A stretch of 64,000 bases of DNA. It comes from Sphingomonadales bacterium UBA656. Its GTDB lineage: Bacteria > Pseudomonadota > Alphaproteobacteria > Sphingomonadales > Sphingomonadaceae. Below the pieces are notes generated by a model. The model was not told the origin of the DNA. It saw nothing but the letters and a program-made list of their open reading frames with translations, and searched no databases. A program made the translations under genes and the position numbers. The DNA lies in assembly GCA_002299895.1 (NCBI GenBank), contig DBOC01000014.1:1-64000 (forward strand), written 5' to 3'. Positions 22,730-31,049 of this stretch are shown piece after piece (position 1 is the stretch's first letter; every line of letters starts with the position of its first letter).

Positions 22730-23359
22730 TTAGCTGGCCTTTTCAAACGCGACGCTGATGTCCAACGTTACATCATCTGAAATAAGCGGAACGGCGTAGT
22801 TTATGCCAAATGCGCTGCGTTTGATGACAGACGTCGCCTGAAAGCCGATGGTGGCTTTTTTGTTAAACGGATTATTGCCCGCGCCTGAAAATTTGGCGTC
22901 CAGAACGACGGGATTGGTCACACCATTCAGTGTTAGGTCACCGGAAATTTTGGCGGTGGTGCCCGATGTCACGACACGCGTTGAAACAAACTTGGCATCG
23001 GCTGGGGCAGGGCCAAAAAAGTCGGCCTTACCGCCGTCCTTGCCAGCGCGCAGCAGATGCCCTGTTAGGCCTGCACTTGCCGTCGTCACCTTGCCGACAG
23101 GAATAGTGATATCCACCTTGGCTGCATTCGGATTGGCCGGATCAAGTATCAGCGTTCCGGTCGCATCGCCAAAAATGCCGAAATAATCGTTGAAGCCAAA
23201 ATGGCTTACGCGCCAGCCGATGAGCGTATGGCCGGGGTCGGTGTTGTAGGTTCCAGCAGTAACGCGGGCAACGTCCATCGTTCCGGGCATTTGCGGTGCG
23301 CTCTGCGCAATCAAGGGGACGGCAAATAAGAGGGGAAGGGCACATAAAAGCTTACGCAT
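22730..23359 (-). CDS. YceI-family periplasmic lipid-binding protein
   Basis: Secreted 209-aa protein with a signal peptide (MRKLLCALPLLFAVPLIAQSA) and a YceI-like lipocalin-type beta barrel (YNTDPGHTLIGWRVSHFGF to LDISVAFEKAS). Family members bind isoprenoid or fatty-acid ligands in the periplasm, but their physiological role is uncertain. The start at 23359 has GGAGCAG upstream. An earlier in-frame start would run into the ilvC terminator. It lies downstream of ilvC on the same strand but behind that terminator. Confidence 0.9.
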   Translation of the reverse strand: MRKLLCALPLLFAVPLIAQSAPQMPGTMDVARVTAGTYNTDPGHTLIGWRVSHFGFNDYFGIFGDATGTLILDPANPNAAKVDITIPVGKVTTASAGLTGHLLRAGKDGGKADFFGPAPADAKFVSTRVVTSGTTAKISGDLTLNGVTNPVVLDAKFSGAGNNPFNKKATIGFQATSVIKRSAFGINYAVPLISDDVTLDISVAFEKAS

Positions 23360-23377
23360 AAGACTGCTCCAGATAGC

Positions 23378-23410
23378 AAAAAGGGGAAGCATCAGTGTCG
23401 ATGCCTCCCC
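23378..23410 (-). terminator. ilvC intrinsic terminator
   Basis: Read on the minus strand, GGGGAGGCATC-gacact-GATGCTTCCCC forms an 11-bp stem with one mismatch, followed directly by TTTTT (complement of 23378-23382). This is a strong Rho-independent terminator placed between the ilvC stop and the YceI gene start. Confidence 0.85.
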
Positions 23411-23437
23411 CAAATGAGTCAAGCTAGGAAAAAACGA

Positions 23438-24457
23438 TTAGTTCTTCGCCTGATCCACCAGCTTATTCTTGGCGATCCATGGCATCATCGCGCGCAGTTT
23501 TGCGCCCGTTGCTTCAATGGGGTGCGCCGCAGCGGCCTTGCGTGCGGCCTTCAGTTCTGGCTGACCAGCGCGGTTATCGAGCACGAAATTCTTGACGAAA
23601 CGACCCGATTGAATATCCGCGAGAACGCGCTTCATTTCTGCCTTTGTTTCGTCAGTAATGATCCGCGGACCTGTGGTAATGTCGCCATATTCTGCGGTGT
23701 TCGAAATCGAATAACGCATGTTGGCAATGCCGCCTTCATACAAGAGGTCCACAATCAACTTGGTTTCATGTAGGCACTCGAAATAGGCCATTTCCGGCGC
23801 ATAGCCAGCTTCGGTCAATGTCTCAAAGCCAGCCTGAATGAGGTGCGTGATACCGCCGCACAAGACGGCCTGTTCACCGAACAAATCTGTCTCGCATTCT
23901 TCACGGAAGTTGGTTTCGATGATGCCGCTGCGTCCGCCGCCAACGCCGCTGGCATAAGCAAGCGCAATGTCATGGGCATTGCCGCTGGAATTCTGTGCAA
24001 CAGCAATCAGGCAGGGCACGCCGCCACCCTTTTGATATTCACTGCGGACTGTGTGGCCGGGGCCCTTTGGCGCGATCATGATCACGTCAATGTCGCTGCG
24101 TGCCTCAATCAGGCCGAAATGGATGTTGAGACCGTGAGCAAAGGCCAAAGCCGCGCCGGGTTTCATATGTGCGTGCAGATCATCCGCATAAATTGCAGCC
24201 TGATGCTCATCCGGTGCCAATACCATGAGGATGTCGGCCCAAGCGGCCGCGTCTGCATTGGCCAAAACCTTGAAACCAGCAGCTTCTGCTTTTTTGGCTG
24301 TTGCAGAACCTGCGCGCAATGCGATAGCGACATCCGCAACGCCGCTGTCACGCAGGTTTTGCGCATGGGCGTGGCCCTGGCTACCATAGCCTAGTATCGC
24401 GACCTTCTTGTCTTTGATAAGGCCCAAGTCGCAATCTGCGTCATAATATACTTTCAT
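23438..24457 (-). CDS. ilvC: ketol-acid reductoisomerase (NADP+), class I
   Basis: IlvC (339 aa, class I size) performs the Mg-dependent alkyl migration and NADPH reduction in valine and isoleucine synthesis. GYGSQGHAHAQNLRDSG (residues 23-39) is the NADPH loop. MIAPKGPGHTVRSEY and ETDLFGEQAVLCGG are the conserved substrate/metal region. The ATG at 24457 is preceded by GAAGGACGG. Met codons further upstream would run into the REP-like hairpin. It ends in a clear terminator. ilvN and ilvB lie upstream on the same strand. Confidence 0.97.
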   Translation of the reverse strand: MKVYYDADCDLGLIKDKKVAILGYGSQGHAHAQNLRDSGVADVAIALRAGSATAKKAEAAGFKVLANADAAAWADILMVLAPDEHQAAIYADDLHAHMKPGAALAFAHGLNIHFGLIEARSDIDVIMIAPKGPGHTVRSEYQKGGGVPCLIAVAQNSSGNAHDIALAYASGVGGGRSGIIETNFREECETDLFGEQAVLCGGITHLIQAGFETLTEAGYAPEMAYFECLHETKLIVDLLYEGGIANMRYSISNTAEYGDITTGPRIITDETKAEMKRVLADIQSGRFVKNFVLDNRAGQPELKAARKAAAAHPIEATGAKLRAMMPWIAKNKLVDQAKN

Positions 24458-24479
24458 TCTTCCGTCCTTCTTCGTTGCC

Positions 24480-24504
24480 GTCACCCTGAATGTGTTTCAG
24501 AGTC
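24480..24504. repeat. REP-like hairpin upstream of ilvC
   Basis: GTCACCCTGAATGTGTTTCAGAGT resembles the widespread sphingomonad-type unit GTCACCCTGAACTTGTTTCAGGGT. It forms an imperfect stem (CCTGAA with TTCAGA). It lies just upstream of the ilvC ribosome-binding site, in the 114-bp ilvN-ilvC gap. Confidence 0.55.
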
Positions 24505-24571
24505 TTACTTTCAACGGCGCAATATTAACAGTTACCTTTGGCAAAAGGCGTTTAGGGTAGTGATATAGCGG

Positions 24572-25087
24572 TTAACTTGCGTCTGCTCCTCGCATCAGGC
24601 CGACAATGCCGGTGCGGCCAACTTCAACCAGTCCAACTTCGCGCATCAGGCTAACAAATGTGTCGATTTTTTCAGGGCCACCCGTGATTTCAAAAATGAA
24701 ACTGTTGACGGTCGCATCAATGACGCGTGCGCGATAAATGTCGGCAAGGCGCATGGCCTCCACACGTTGGTCACCGGTGCCATTGACTTTGACCAATGCC
24801 AATTCCCGCTCGACATGCGGCCCAGCTTCGGTGAGGTCGGTGACCTTATGCACCGGGATCAGCCGCTCGCATTGGGCGATAATCTGGTCAATCACAGGCG
24901 GCGGGCCTTTGGTGACGATGGTGATCCGGCTAGTTGTATGGTCTTCGCTGATGTCTGCTACGGTAAGACTGTCGATGTTATAGCCGCGCGATGTAAACAT
25001 GCCCGCGATCCGCGCCAGCGTGCCTGCTTCATTATCGACGGTGAGCGTCAGCACATGCCGTTCGGTAAGTTCCTGTTTAATATGCAT
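24572..25087 (-). CDS. ilvN: acetolactate synthase small (regulatory) subunit
   Basis: Regulatory subunit (171 aa, the longer IlvH-like size) of acetohydroxyacid synthase. The N-terminal ACT domain (HVLTLTVDNEAGTLARIAGMF) binds valine for feedback inhibition, and a second ACT-like C-terminal domain follows. The start overlaps the ilvB stop by one base (TAATG), implying translational coupling to the catalytic subunit. Confidence 0.96.
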   Translation of the reverse strand: MHIKQELTERHVLTLTVDNEAGTLARIAGMFTSRGYNIDSLTVADISEDHTTSRITIVTKGPPPVIDQIIAQCERLIPVHKVTDLTEAGPHVERELALVKVNGTGDQRVEAMRLADIYRARVIDATVNSFIFEITGGPEKIDTFVSLMREVGLVEVGRTGIVGLMRGADAS

Positions 25088-26829
25088 TATACAAGCGCCT
25101 TTGCTTCATCATCCATGGTGCCCGATACTTGGTCTGCATGTAGGATCATGTCGGTATGGGCTGCGCCTGATGGTATCATCGGGAAACAGTTCGACGTTTT
25201 GTGGACGCGGCAATCGAACATTACGGGGCCATCATGCGCCAGCATTTCTGCGATGGCATCATCCAACTTAGCCGGATCATCGCAACGAATGCCTTTCCAG
25301 CCATAAGCTTCGGCCAGCGCGACAAAATCAGGCAGGCTATCCGAATAGCTTTCGGAATAGCGGCTTTCATAGGTGAGCTCCTGCCATTGGCGCACCATGC
25401 CCATCCATTCATTATTCAGGATGAAGACCTTCACCGGCAAACGATATTGCGAGGCTGTTGCCATCTCTTGGATGTTCATCTGGATCGATGCTTCACCGGC
25501 AATGTCGATAACTAACGCGTCCGGATTCCCCATTTGGGCACCGATTGCGGCAGGCAGGCCATAGCCCATAGTGCCAAGGCCACCGCTGGTTAGCCATTTG
25601 TTCGGCGCATCAAAATGAAAATGCTGTGCCGCCCACATTTGATGCTGGCCAACTTCGGTCGTGATTATCGGAGCCTTGTCCTTTGTGGCTTCAAACAGGC
25701 GTTCAATCGCATATTGCGGCATGATTTCCTGCGTGCTGCCAGGGTAGCTCAGGCAATCCACAGCCCGCCATCCGGTGATCCGTGACCACCATTCGGTCAA
25801 CGGCTGTGTTTTGTATTTCCGGCCTTTCCAAACATCGATCATCTGACGCATGGCCATGCCGACATCCGCGACAATGGGCAGATCGACACGGACGGTTTTG
25901 TTCATCGAACTGCGGTCAATATCGACATGGATTTTTATGCTATTGGGCGAAAAAGCATCCAAGCGGCCTGTGACGCGGTCGTCAAAGCGCGCACCGAGGC
26001 AGACCATGACATCGCATTGGTTCATCGCCATATTGGCTTCATATGTACCATGCATGCCCAACATGCCCAACCATGCCTCGCCGGATGCGGGATAGGCGCC
26101 AAGGCCCATCAGGGTGGACGTCACCGGCGCACCGGTCAGTTCCGCCAACTCACGCAATGCTTCGCTCGCGGTTGGCCCGGAATTGATAATCCCGCCGCCT
26201 GTGTACAATATCGGCGCCTTGGCGTTGGCAATTAATTCAACCGCGCGGTTGATTTCGGCATAGTCGGCCTCACCGGCATAAGTGAAGCGCGACCGAGCAG
26301 GGCTTTTCACATCGGTGCTCGCCGTTGCTACCTGCACATTTTTGGGAATATCGATGACGACCGGGCCGGGGCGTCCTTTGGTGGCAATGACAAAAGCCTC
26401 CCGCACGACCGCTGAGAGCTCGGCGGGGTCCTTCACCAAATAATTATGCTTTGAACAATGGCGCGTGATGCCAACGGTATCGGCCTCTTGAAACGCATCG
26501 GAGCCGATCAAATTGGTCGCAACTTGACCCGTCAGAACGATTAGTGGGATTGAATCCATAAAGGCATCTGCAATGCCGGTGACAGCATTGGTGGCGCCGG
26601 GGCCGGATGTCACAAGCACAACGCCGGGTTTACCCGTGGCGCGGGCATAACCCTCCGCAGAATGGGCGGCGCCCGCCTCATGCCGGACAAGGACATGTTT
26701 GATTTTCTTATGCTGAAATAAAGCATCGTAAATGGGCAAAACAGCGCCACCGGGGTAACCGAATACGGTGTCCACGCCCTGTTCAACCAGGATATCGATC
26801 AAAATTTCTGCGCCGGATTTTTCGGGCAC
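25087..26829 (-). CDS. ilvB: acetolactate synthase large (catalytic) subunit
   Basis: ThDP-dependent acetohydroxyacid synthase large subunit (580 aa), joining two pyruvates, or pyruvate and 2-oxobutyrate, in branched-chain amino-acid synthesis. Catalytic Glu51 is in VRHEAGAAHSAEG. The second ThDP-binding block TSGGLGTMGYGLPAAIGAQ is at about 415-432. The metal-binding position in IAGEASIQMN (443-452) holds Glu446, where the family norm is Asp (GDG/GDAS). ilvN overlaps the stop. The start is GTG at 26829 after AAGGACAG, with a long hairpin upstream. Confidence 0.96.
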   Translation of the reverse strand: MPEKSGAEILIDILVEQGVDTVFGYPGGAVLPIYDALFQHKKIKHVLVRHEAGAAHSAEGYARATGKPGVVLVTSGPGATNAVTGIADAFMDSIPLIVLTGQVATNLIGSDAFQEADTVGITRHCSKHNYLVKDPAELSAVVREAFVIATKGRPGPVVIDIPKNVQVATASTDVKSPARSRFTYAGEADYAEINRAVELIANAKAPILYTGGGIINSGPTASEALRELAELTGAPVTSTLMGLGAYPASGEAWLGMLGMHGTYEANMAMNQCDVMVCLGARFDDRVTGRLDAFSPNSIKIHVDIDRSSMNKTVRVDLPIVADVGMAMRQMIDVWKGRKYKTQPLTEWWSRITGWRAVDCLSYPGSTQEIMPQYAIERLFEATKDKAPIITTEVGQHQMWAAQHFHFDAPNKWLTSGGLGTMGYGLPAAIGAQMGNPDALVIDIAGEASIQMNIQEMATASQYRLPVKVFILNNEWMGMVRQWQELTYESRYSESYSDSLPDFVALAEAYGWKGIRCDDPAKLDDAIAEMLAHDGPVMFDCRVHKTSNCFPMIPSGAAHTDMILHADQVSGTMDDEAKALV

Positions 26830-26853
26830 TAGACTGTCCTTAATTTTTAAGCG

Positions 26854-26885
26854 GCCTCCCTATGTTGCACTGCAATAGGGGAGGC
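26854..26885 (-). promoter_or_regulatory. strong hairpin in the ilvB 5' region
   Basis: GCCTCCCTAT at 26854-26863 pairs with ATAGGGGAGGC at 26875-26885 with a single bulge. TTG/CAA (around 26865-26873) extends the stem to a five-base loop. It ends about 25 nt before the ilvB start. No T-run follows on the minus strand. A TTGACA box (26919-26924) lies upstream, but its -10 is poor. It may be a leader element or the 3' end of miaA. Confidence 0.5.
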
Positions 26886-26930
26886 AAGAGCGGGCTAGCT
26901 AGTGATTAGAAAATGACTTGTCAAATACAT

Positions 26931-27833
26931 TCATTGAAATATTATTTCAAAATTACCAATATTTGAATCATTTACAATTGCTGTTTCACGCGGCCAATCG
27001 GTTGGAGCCTGATTGCGAAACCAGGTGAATTGCCGCTTTGCATATTGCCGGGTGGCGATTTGGCCGCGCGTGACCGCTTCTGCTCGCGACATCGTGCCTT
27101 TCAGATAGGCGGAAATCTCCGGCACGCCTATGGCACGCATGACGGGCGCATCTTGCGGTAAATTGCGGGCAAGCAACGCCTCCACTTCATCAATTGCGCC
27201 TTGCTCCATCATCCACTCGAACCTTTTGTCGCAGCGGTCGTATAGCCAATCCCGTGGGGGCAAGAGCAGCAAAGGCCGCAAACGAATGTCAGCCGATATT
27301 CCCCCCGTCTTGGTTGCGCGCCATGCCGATATGCTGCGTCCGGTGCTTTTTACGACCTCAAGCGCCCGGGTGATGCGGCTGACATCGGTGGGGGCCAAGC
27401 TTGCGGCAATTGCTGGATCATAGGTTTGAAGTGCGGCATAGGCCTGCGCAATTGGCATCGCGCGTATCTCGGCGCGCAATATAGGATCCACTTCCGGAAT
27501 AGGTGCAATGCCGTCAAGCAAGGTGCGGATGTAGAGACCACTACCGCCAACCAATAATGGTATGGCACCGGTTGCATGCGCGTCGGCAATAATGCGCTTT
27601 GCATCGGTAGCCCAATTCGCGGCGGAGCAGGGCGTGACGCCGTCGATATAACCAAAAAGGTGATGCGGCGCGCTACATTGCTCATCCGCCGTGGGCTGGG
27701 CGCTCAATATGGGTAGGTCCGAATATACTTGCGCGCTGTCGGCGTTGATGATGACAAAATTGCCGGATTTGGCGAGATGCAGCGCTAATGCCGTCTTGCC
27801 GCTTGCCGTTGGACCCGCAATAAGTGCGACCAT
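26931..27833 (-). CDS. miaA: tRNA dimethylallyltransferase MiaA
   Basis: MiaA (about 300 aa) adds a dimethylallyl group to A37 of tRNAs that read UNN codons. The P-loop GPTASGKTALA is at residues 7-17. DSAQVYSDLPILSAQPT and the DPP-binding GSGLYIRTLLDGIAP region are diagnostic. The C-terminal domain is intact (RQYAKRQFTWFRNQ). The start at 27833 gives the compact family N-terminus. Met at 27857 is an alternative, but it would overlap the divergent serB start. Neither has a good ribosome-binding site. Confidence 0.93.
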   Translation of the reverse strand: MVALIAGPTASGKTALALHLAKSGNFVIINADSAQVYSDLPILSAQPTADEQCSAPHHLFGYIDGVTPCSAANWATDAKRIIADAHATGAIPLLVGGSGLYIRTLLDGIAPIPEVDPILRAEIRAMPIAQAYAALQTYDPAIAASLAPTDVSRITRALEVVKSTGRSISAWRATKTGGISADIRLRPLLLLPPRDWLYDRCDKRFEWMMEQGAIDEVEALLARNLPQDAPVMRAIGVPEISAYLKGTMSRAEAVTRGQIATRQYAKRQFTWFRNQAPTDWPRETAIVNDSNIGNFEIIFQ

Positions 27834-27849
27834 GTTTTGAGGATTCGAT

Positions 27850-28740
27850 ATGCCCATTTGCACACTGATAGCAGGAGACAGTTTGGAAAGCGGCAATTTT
27901 TCCGAGGCTCAGGATCGATTGGCCGAAGCGGGCTGCATCCCACAGGGTTTTGAATGGCTATCAGAGGGCAAAGCCGCCGACATATCGTTTGAAGGGGCGG
28001 TATCTGATGTACGCGCGGCCCTAGCGGGGCTTGAGCACCGTTTCGATATCATAGTGCAGGATGACGGTAGCCGCCGCAAAATGCTGTTGGTATCCGACAT
28101 GGACAGCACGATGATTACTGTCGAATGTATTGACGAGCTAGCCGATTATGCCGGCATAAAGCCGGAAATTGCCGCGATTACCGAGCGTGCAATGGCGGGC
28201 GAGCTCGATTTTGCAGAGGCGTTACAGGCGCGGGTTGCGCTTCTCGCGGGACTGGACGAAAACGTCATCGCGCAGTGCCTGCACGAACGCGTTCAACCTA
28301 TGCCGGGCGCCGAAACCCTGGTGCGTACGATGGCCGGATGGGGCGCGCATGCGGTGCTTGTGTCGGGTGGATTTACGAGCTTTACGGGGCCTGTCGCTGA
28401 TATGCTGGGCTTTCATGAAGTGCACGCCAATCTTCTGGAGATTAAAGACGGACGCCTAACCGGCGCATTGGCGGCCGATATAGTGGATGCGTCGGCAAAG
28501 CGTATTGTGTTGCATGCCGCCGCAGACGCGCGTGGCTTATCCCTCGGATCAGCGCTCGCGGTTGGTGATGGTGCAAATGACTTGCCTATGATTGCAGCAG
28601 CGGTGTCCGGCGGTGGCCTTGGTGTTGGCTATCATCCGCGCCCGCAATTGGCGCAAGCCGCTAACTTTTCCGTGCGGCATAATGATCTAACGGCATTGCT
28701 GTTTGCCCAAGGCGTTAAGCCAAAAGACTGGGCATATTGA
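27850..28740 (+). CDS. serB: phosphoserine phosphatase SerB
   Basis: SerB (296 aa) dephosphorylates phosphoserine, the last step of serine synthesis. The HAD catalytic motif SDMDSTMIT places nucleophile Asp83 and acid Asp85. Later motifs VSGGFTSFTG and GDGANDLPMI complete the HAD core. The N-terminal ~75 residues are the ACT-like regulatory part. GAGGA lies upstream of the ATG. It is divergent from miaA with only 16 bp between their starts. Confidence 0.95.
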   Translation: MPICTLIAGDSLESGNFSEAQDRLAEAGCIPQGFEWLSEGKAADISFEGAVSDVRAALAGLEHRFDIIVQDDGSRRKMLLVSDMDSTMITVECIDELADYAGIKPEIAAITERAMAGELDFAEALQARVALLAGLDENVIAQCLHERVQPMPGAETLVRTMAGWGAHAVLVSGGFTSFTGPVADMLGFHEVHANLLEIKDGRLTGALAADIVDASAKRIVLHAAADARGLSLGSALAVGDGANDLPMIAAAVSGGGLGVGYHPRPQLAQAANFSVRHNDLTALLFAQGVKPKDWAY

Positions 28741-28754
28741 TTGCACGAAACAAA

Positions 28755-28782
28755 TTGAGTGGGGCTTGGTTCATGTTATGCT
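28755..28782 (+). promoter_or_regulatory. candidate promoter of the superoxide dismutase gene
   Basis: TTGAGT (28755-28760) and TATGCT (28777-28782) are separated by 16 bp, a sigma-70-like arrangement about 28 bp before the gene start. The two boxes are moderate matches. It sits in the serB-sodC gap with no other feature. Confidence 0.4.
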
Positions 28783-28809
28783 GCACCCACCCAGATTCAG
28801 GAGACGAAA

Positions 28810-29349
28810 ATGCGCAAGTTTCTAACGTTTTTCATCATTCCGATCCTTGCCAGTTATTCAACCCTGCAATCACCAATGGCAGTTGAGGCGTCCGAAGTTA
28901 TCACGGCTGACTTGGCCCGTGCAGACGGCAGTTCGGCCGGCGTTGCGACGATATCGCAGCGTCGCGATGGCGTATTCTTACGCCTGTCTGCTTTAGCGCC
29001 TGCCGCCGGGACATATGGTATGCATCTTCATGCTATTGGTAAATGCCAAGCCCCCGACTTTGCCAGCGCGGGGCCGCATTGGAACCCCGATATGAAGCAG
29101 CATGGCCATGATAACCCTATGGGCGCGCATGATGGCGATTTGCCGAATGTGGATGCGGGCGCTGACCTAAAAATAGCGCTAGAGTATAAATTGACGAATA
29201 TTACGCTGTCAGGACCAACCGGTCTGTTGGATGCAGATGGCGGCGCTATCGTCATTCATGAAAAAGCCGATGACTATAAAACTGACCCAAGCGGAAATAG
29301 TGGCAAGCGGATTATCTGCGGCGTGTTTAAATCCGTTAAGCGGAACTGA
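28810..29349 (+). CDS. sodC: periplasmic Cu/Zn superoxide dismutase
   Basis: SodC (179 aa) removes superoxide in the periplasm. A signal peptide (MRKFLTFFIIPILASYSTLQ) precedes the beta-barrel. Metal ligands are in GMHLHAIGKC, GPHWNPDMKQHGHDN, and GAHDGDLPN. The conserved active-site loop is IVIHEKADDYKTDPSGNSG (with Arg in GKRIICGVF). Both disulfide cysteines are present (GKC and IICG). GGAGACG precedes the ATG at 28810. The gene ends 2 nt from the convergent transpeptidase gene. Confidence 0.94.
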   Translation: MRKFLTFFIIPILASYSTLQSPMAVEASEVITADLARADGSSAGVATISQRRDGVFLRLSALAPAAGTYGMHLHAIGKCQAPDFASAGPHWNPDMKQHGHDNPMGAHDGDLPNVDAGADLKIALEYKLTNITLSGPTGLLDADGGAIVIHEKADDYKTDPSGNSGKRIICGVFKSVKRN

Positions 29350-29351
29350 GT

Positions 29352-29978
29352 TTAAACCTTATCAGCGTATAACAGGCATCCCGGCGCAACACGCTCAAGA
29401 ATGATGTTGATGTCATCCTTGGCGAAGGCAAAGCAGCCTTGGCTGCGGCCAATTTTGCCTTGGTCCTGAATGAGCGATTGGTTCACATACCATGCTGGGT
29501 GAATGACGATGGCGCGCGCCTCGGCCTGGTCATTTTGTGGGTCAAGCCCCACTAAACGGCGAGATTCACCATGTTGACCAAAATAGGTTTCGCCGACGAG
29601 GTAGCTTCCCGCTGAGGTAGCTTCCGACCCATGCACGTTGGAGAACTCTTGCACCCAGCCGCTATGGCTTGGGTCCGAACCTTTGCCATGGGCAACGAGG
29701 AAATTTTCGGATTTGCCGCTGCGCAGATCTACAACGTAGAAACGGGGATCGCGCGACGGCTTAGAAAAATCCGCTATCGCAAGTAGATCATGGTTCTGAA
29801 TACGCGCCTTATGCGCGGCCATCGCGGCTTTTGCGCGGTCAAGCAACAGAGGCGACGGGCCGCCCGCTACGGGGCCTGTGCCCGGCCGAAAGACGATGTC
29901 AGCTGCCTTTGTCGGAACCGTGAGCAGGCTCGCGCCTAAAACCGCCGAATGAATAAATCGCCTGCGTCCAATGTCCAT
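29352..29978 (-). CDS. murein L,D-transpeptidase catalytic-domain-like protein (YkuD_2 type)
   Basis: A 208-aa exported protein with a Tat-like N-terminus (RRRFIHSAVLGASLL). The C-terminal half is an L,D-transpeptidase-like domain: a His in IVIHPAW (160) and catalytic Cys182 in GRSQGCFAFA. The motif is GRSQGC rather than the HGC(I/V)R of classical YkuD enzymes, which places it in the YkuD_2 (DUF2778-like) branch. A periplasmic peptidoglycan cross-linking or transpeptidase role is inferred. It ends convergently with sodC. Confidence 0.82.
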   Translation of the reverse strand: MDIGRRRFIHSAVLGASLLTVPTKAADIVFRPGTGPVAGGPSPLLLDRAKAAMAAHKARIQNHDLLAIADFSKPSRDPRFYVVDLRSGKSENFLVAHGKGSDPSHSGWVQEFSNVHGSEATSAGSYLVGETYFGQHGESRRLVGLDPQNDQAEARAIVIHPAWYVNQSLIQDQGKIGRSQGCFAFAKDDINIILERVAPGCLLYADKV

Positions 29979-30196
29979 GACAAGCAGATAGGGGCCAATC
30001 CTTTATATAAATAGACCCTCGAAAGCATTTGAGCGCAAAAGTAGGACGGTTAGGCGCAACAAGTCGGAACTTAGGGTCCACAGCCTAATTTTACAAATGT
30101 GCGGGAAAATTGACTTCGAATTTTCATATAGATGGTGGTAATGCTCTATTTGAAGCTGCCTTGAGCGGCGATGTATCCGGTAGGTAGGGCAGTTTC

Positions 30197-31012
30197 ATGG
30201 GTTTCGGCGCGGGCATCCGCAAATTGCAGGGCATCATTGCGCTTTTGTTGATGAGTGCAGTGCCTGGTGCGGCGCACGCACAACAGGTGGGGCAAGCGCC
30301 GTCTGCGCCTATCCAGCAGGTTCAATTGCCTCAAGTCGCTCCGGTAAATGCGGATGTCGTCACACCGCCTGCGCAAACGCAATCGGTCGTCACGCCGCCT
30401 GTTGCCACGCCACCTGCAGCCAAGTCCGTGATTTCAACGCCCGCACCAAAGCCGCGCAAAAAAGGGCCAGTTGACGCGCTTAAGCCTGGGCAATTTATTT
30501 GGGCGAAACAGGCGGTTTATGAAGGGCCGATGAAAATCGTCGTCGTGCTCGATACCCAGCGGGTTTATGTGTTTCAGAATGAAAAGCTCATTGGTTTCAG
30601 CACGATTTCATCGGGGAAAAAAGGCAAGGAAACGCCGACCGGTATTTTTAACATCCTACAGAAAAATGTGGACCACAAATCTAACCTCTACAGCAACGCA
30701 CCAATGCCATTTATGCAGCGTCTTACATGGGATGGGATTGCCATGCATGGCGGCGATTTACCTGGCTATCCCGCCTCGCATGGTTGCATTCGTTTGCCGC
30801 TCCCCTTTGCTAAGGCGTTGTTCGGCGTGACTCAGATGGGGCAGGAGGTCGTTGTCCTTCAAGATACGTCAACACCGGTCAAGCGGCCAGAGCCGCCTGC
30901 GGCCACAAATCCTTTGGTGGGGCCTACAGATGCGAACGCGAACCCTGCGACGCCCCCGCAAGTTGTGACACCCAAGCCAGCAGAGACACTTCCGCCCGTG
31001 CCATCGGTTTAA
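30197..31012 (+). CDS. L,D-transpeptidase (YkuD family)
   Basis: A 271-aa periplasmic protein. A signal peptide ends near GAAHAQ. A Pro/Ala/Gln-rich linker (about residues 30-95) precedes a YkuD domain with IAMHGGDLPG (His184), SHGCIRL (His195, Cys197) and the preceding GKETPTGIFNI. These are the catalytic Cys/His residues of L,D-transpeptidases. The C-terminal Pro/Ala-rich tail is of unknown role. The 218-bp gap upstream (29979-30196) holds no gene. It carries a short AT dyad at 30105-30125 (GAAAATT...AATTTTC). Confidence 0.92.
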   Translation: MGFGAGIRKLQGIIALLLMSAVPGAAHAQQVGQAPSAPIQQVQLPQVAPVNADVVTPPAQTQSVVTPPVATPPAAKSVISTPAPKPRKKGPVDALKPGQFIWAKQAVYEGPMKIVVVLDTQRVYVFQNEKLIGFSTISSGKKGKETPTGIFNILQKNVDHKSNLYSNAPMPFMQRLTWDGIAMHGGDLPGYPASHGCIRLPLPFAKALFGVTQMGQEVVVLQDTSTPVKRPEPPAATNPLVGPTDANANPATPPQVVTPKPAETLPPVPSV

Positions 31013-31049
31013 GCCGTTGTCCTGCAAATCGCAGACGTCACTTCCTTGA

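Noticed and set aside
26886..26918. Possible attenuation peptide upstream of ilvB
   Set aside because: The best minus-strand short frame encodes MNVFDKSFSNH, with one valine and no leucine or isoleucine, so it is not like a branched-chain leader.
30105..30132. GAAAATT...AATTTTC dyad with a TTGACT box upstream of the YkuD gene
   Set aside because: The TATAGA box is only 11 bp from TTGACT, too close for a promoter, and the dyad is AT-rich enough to be chance.
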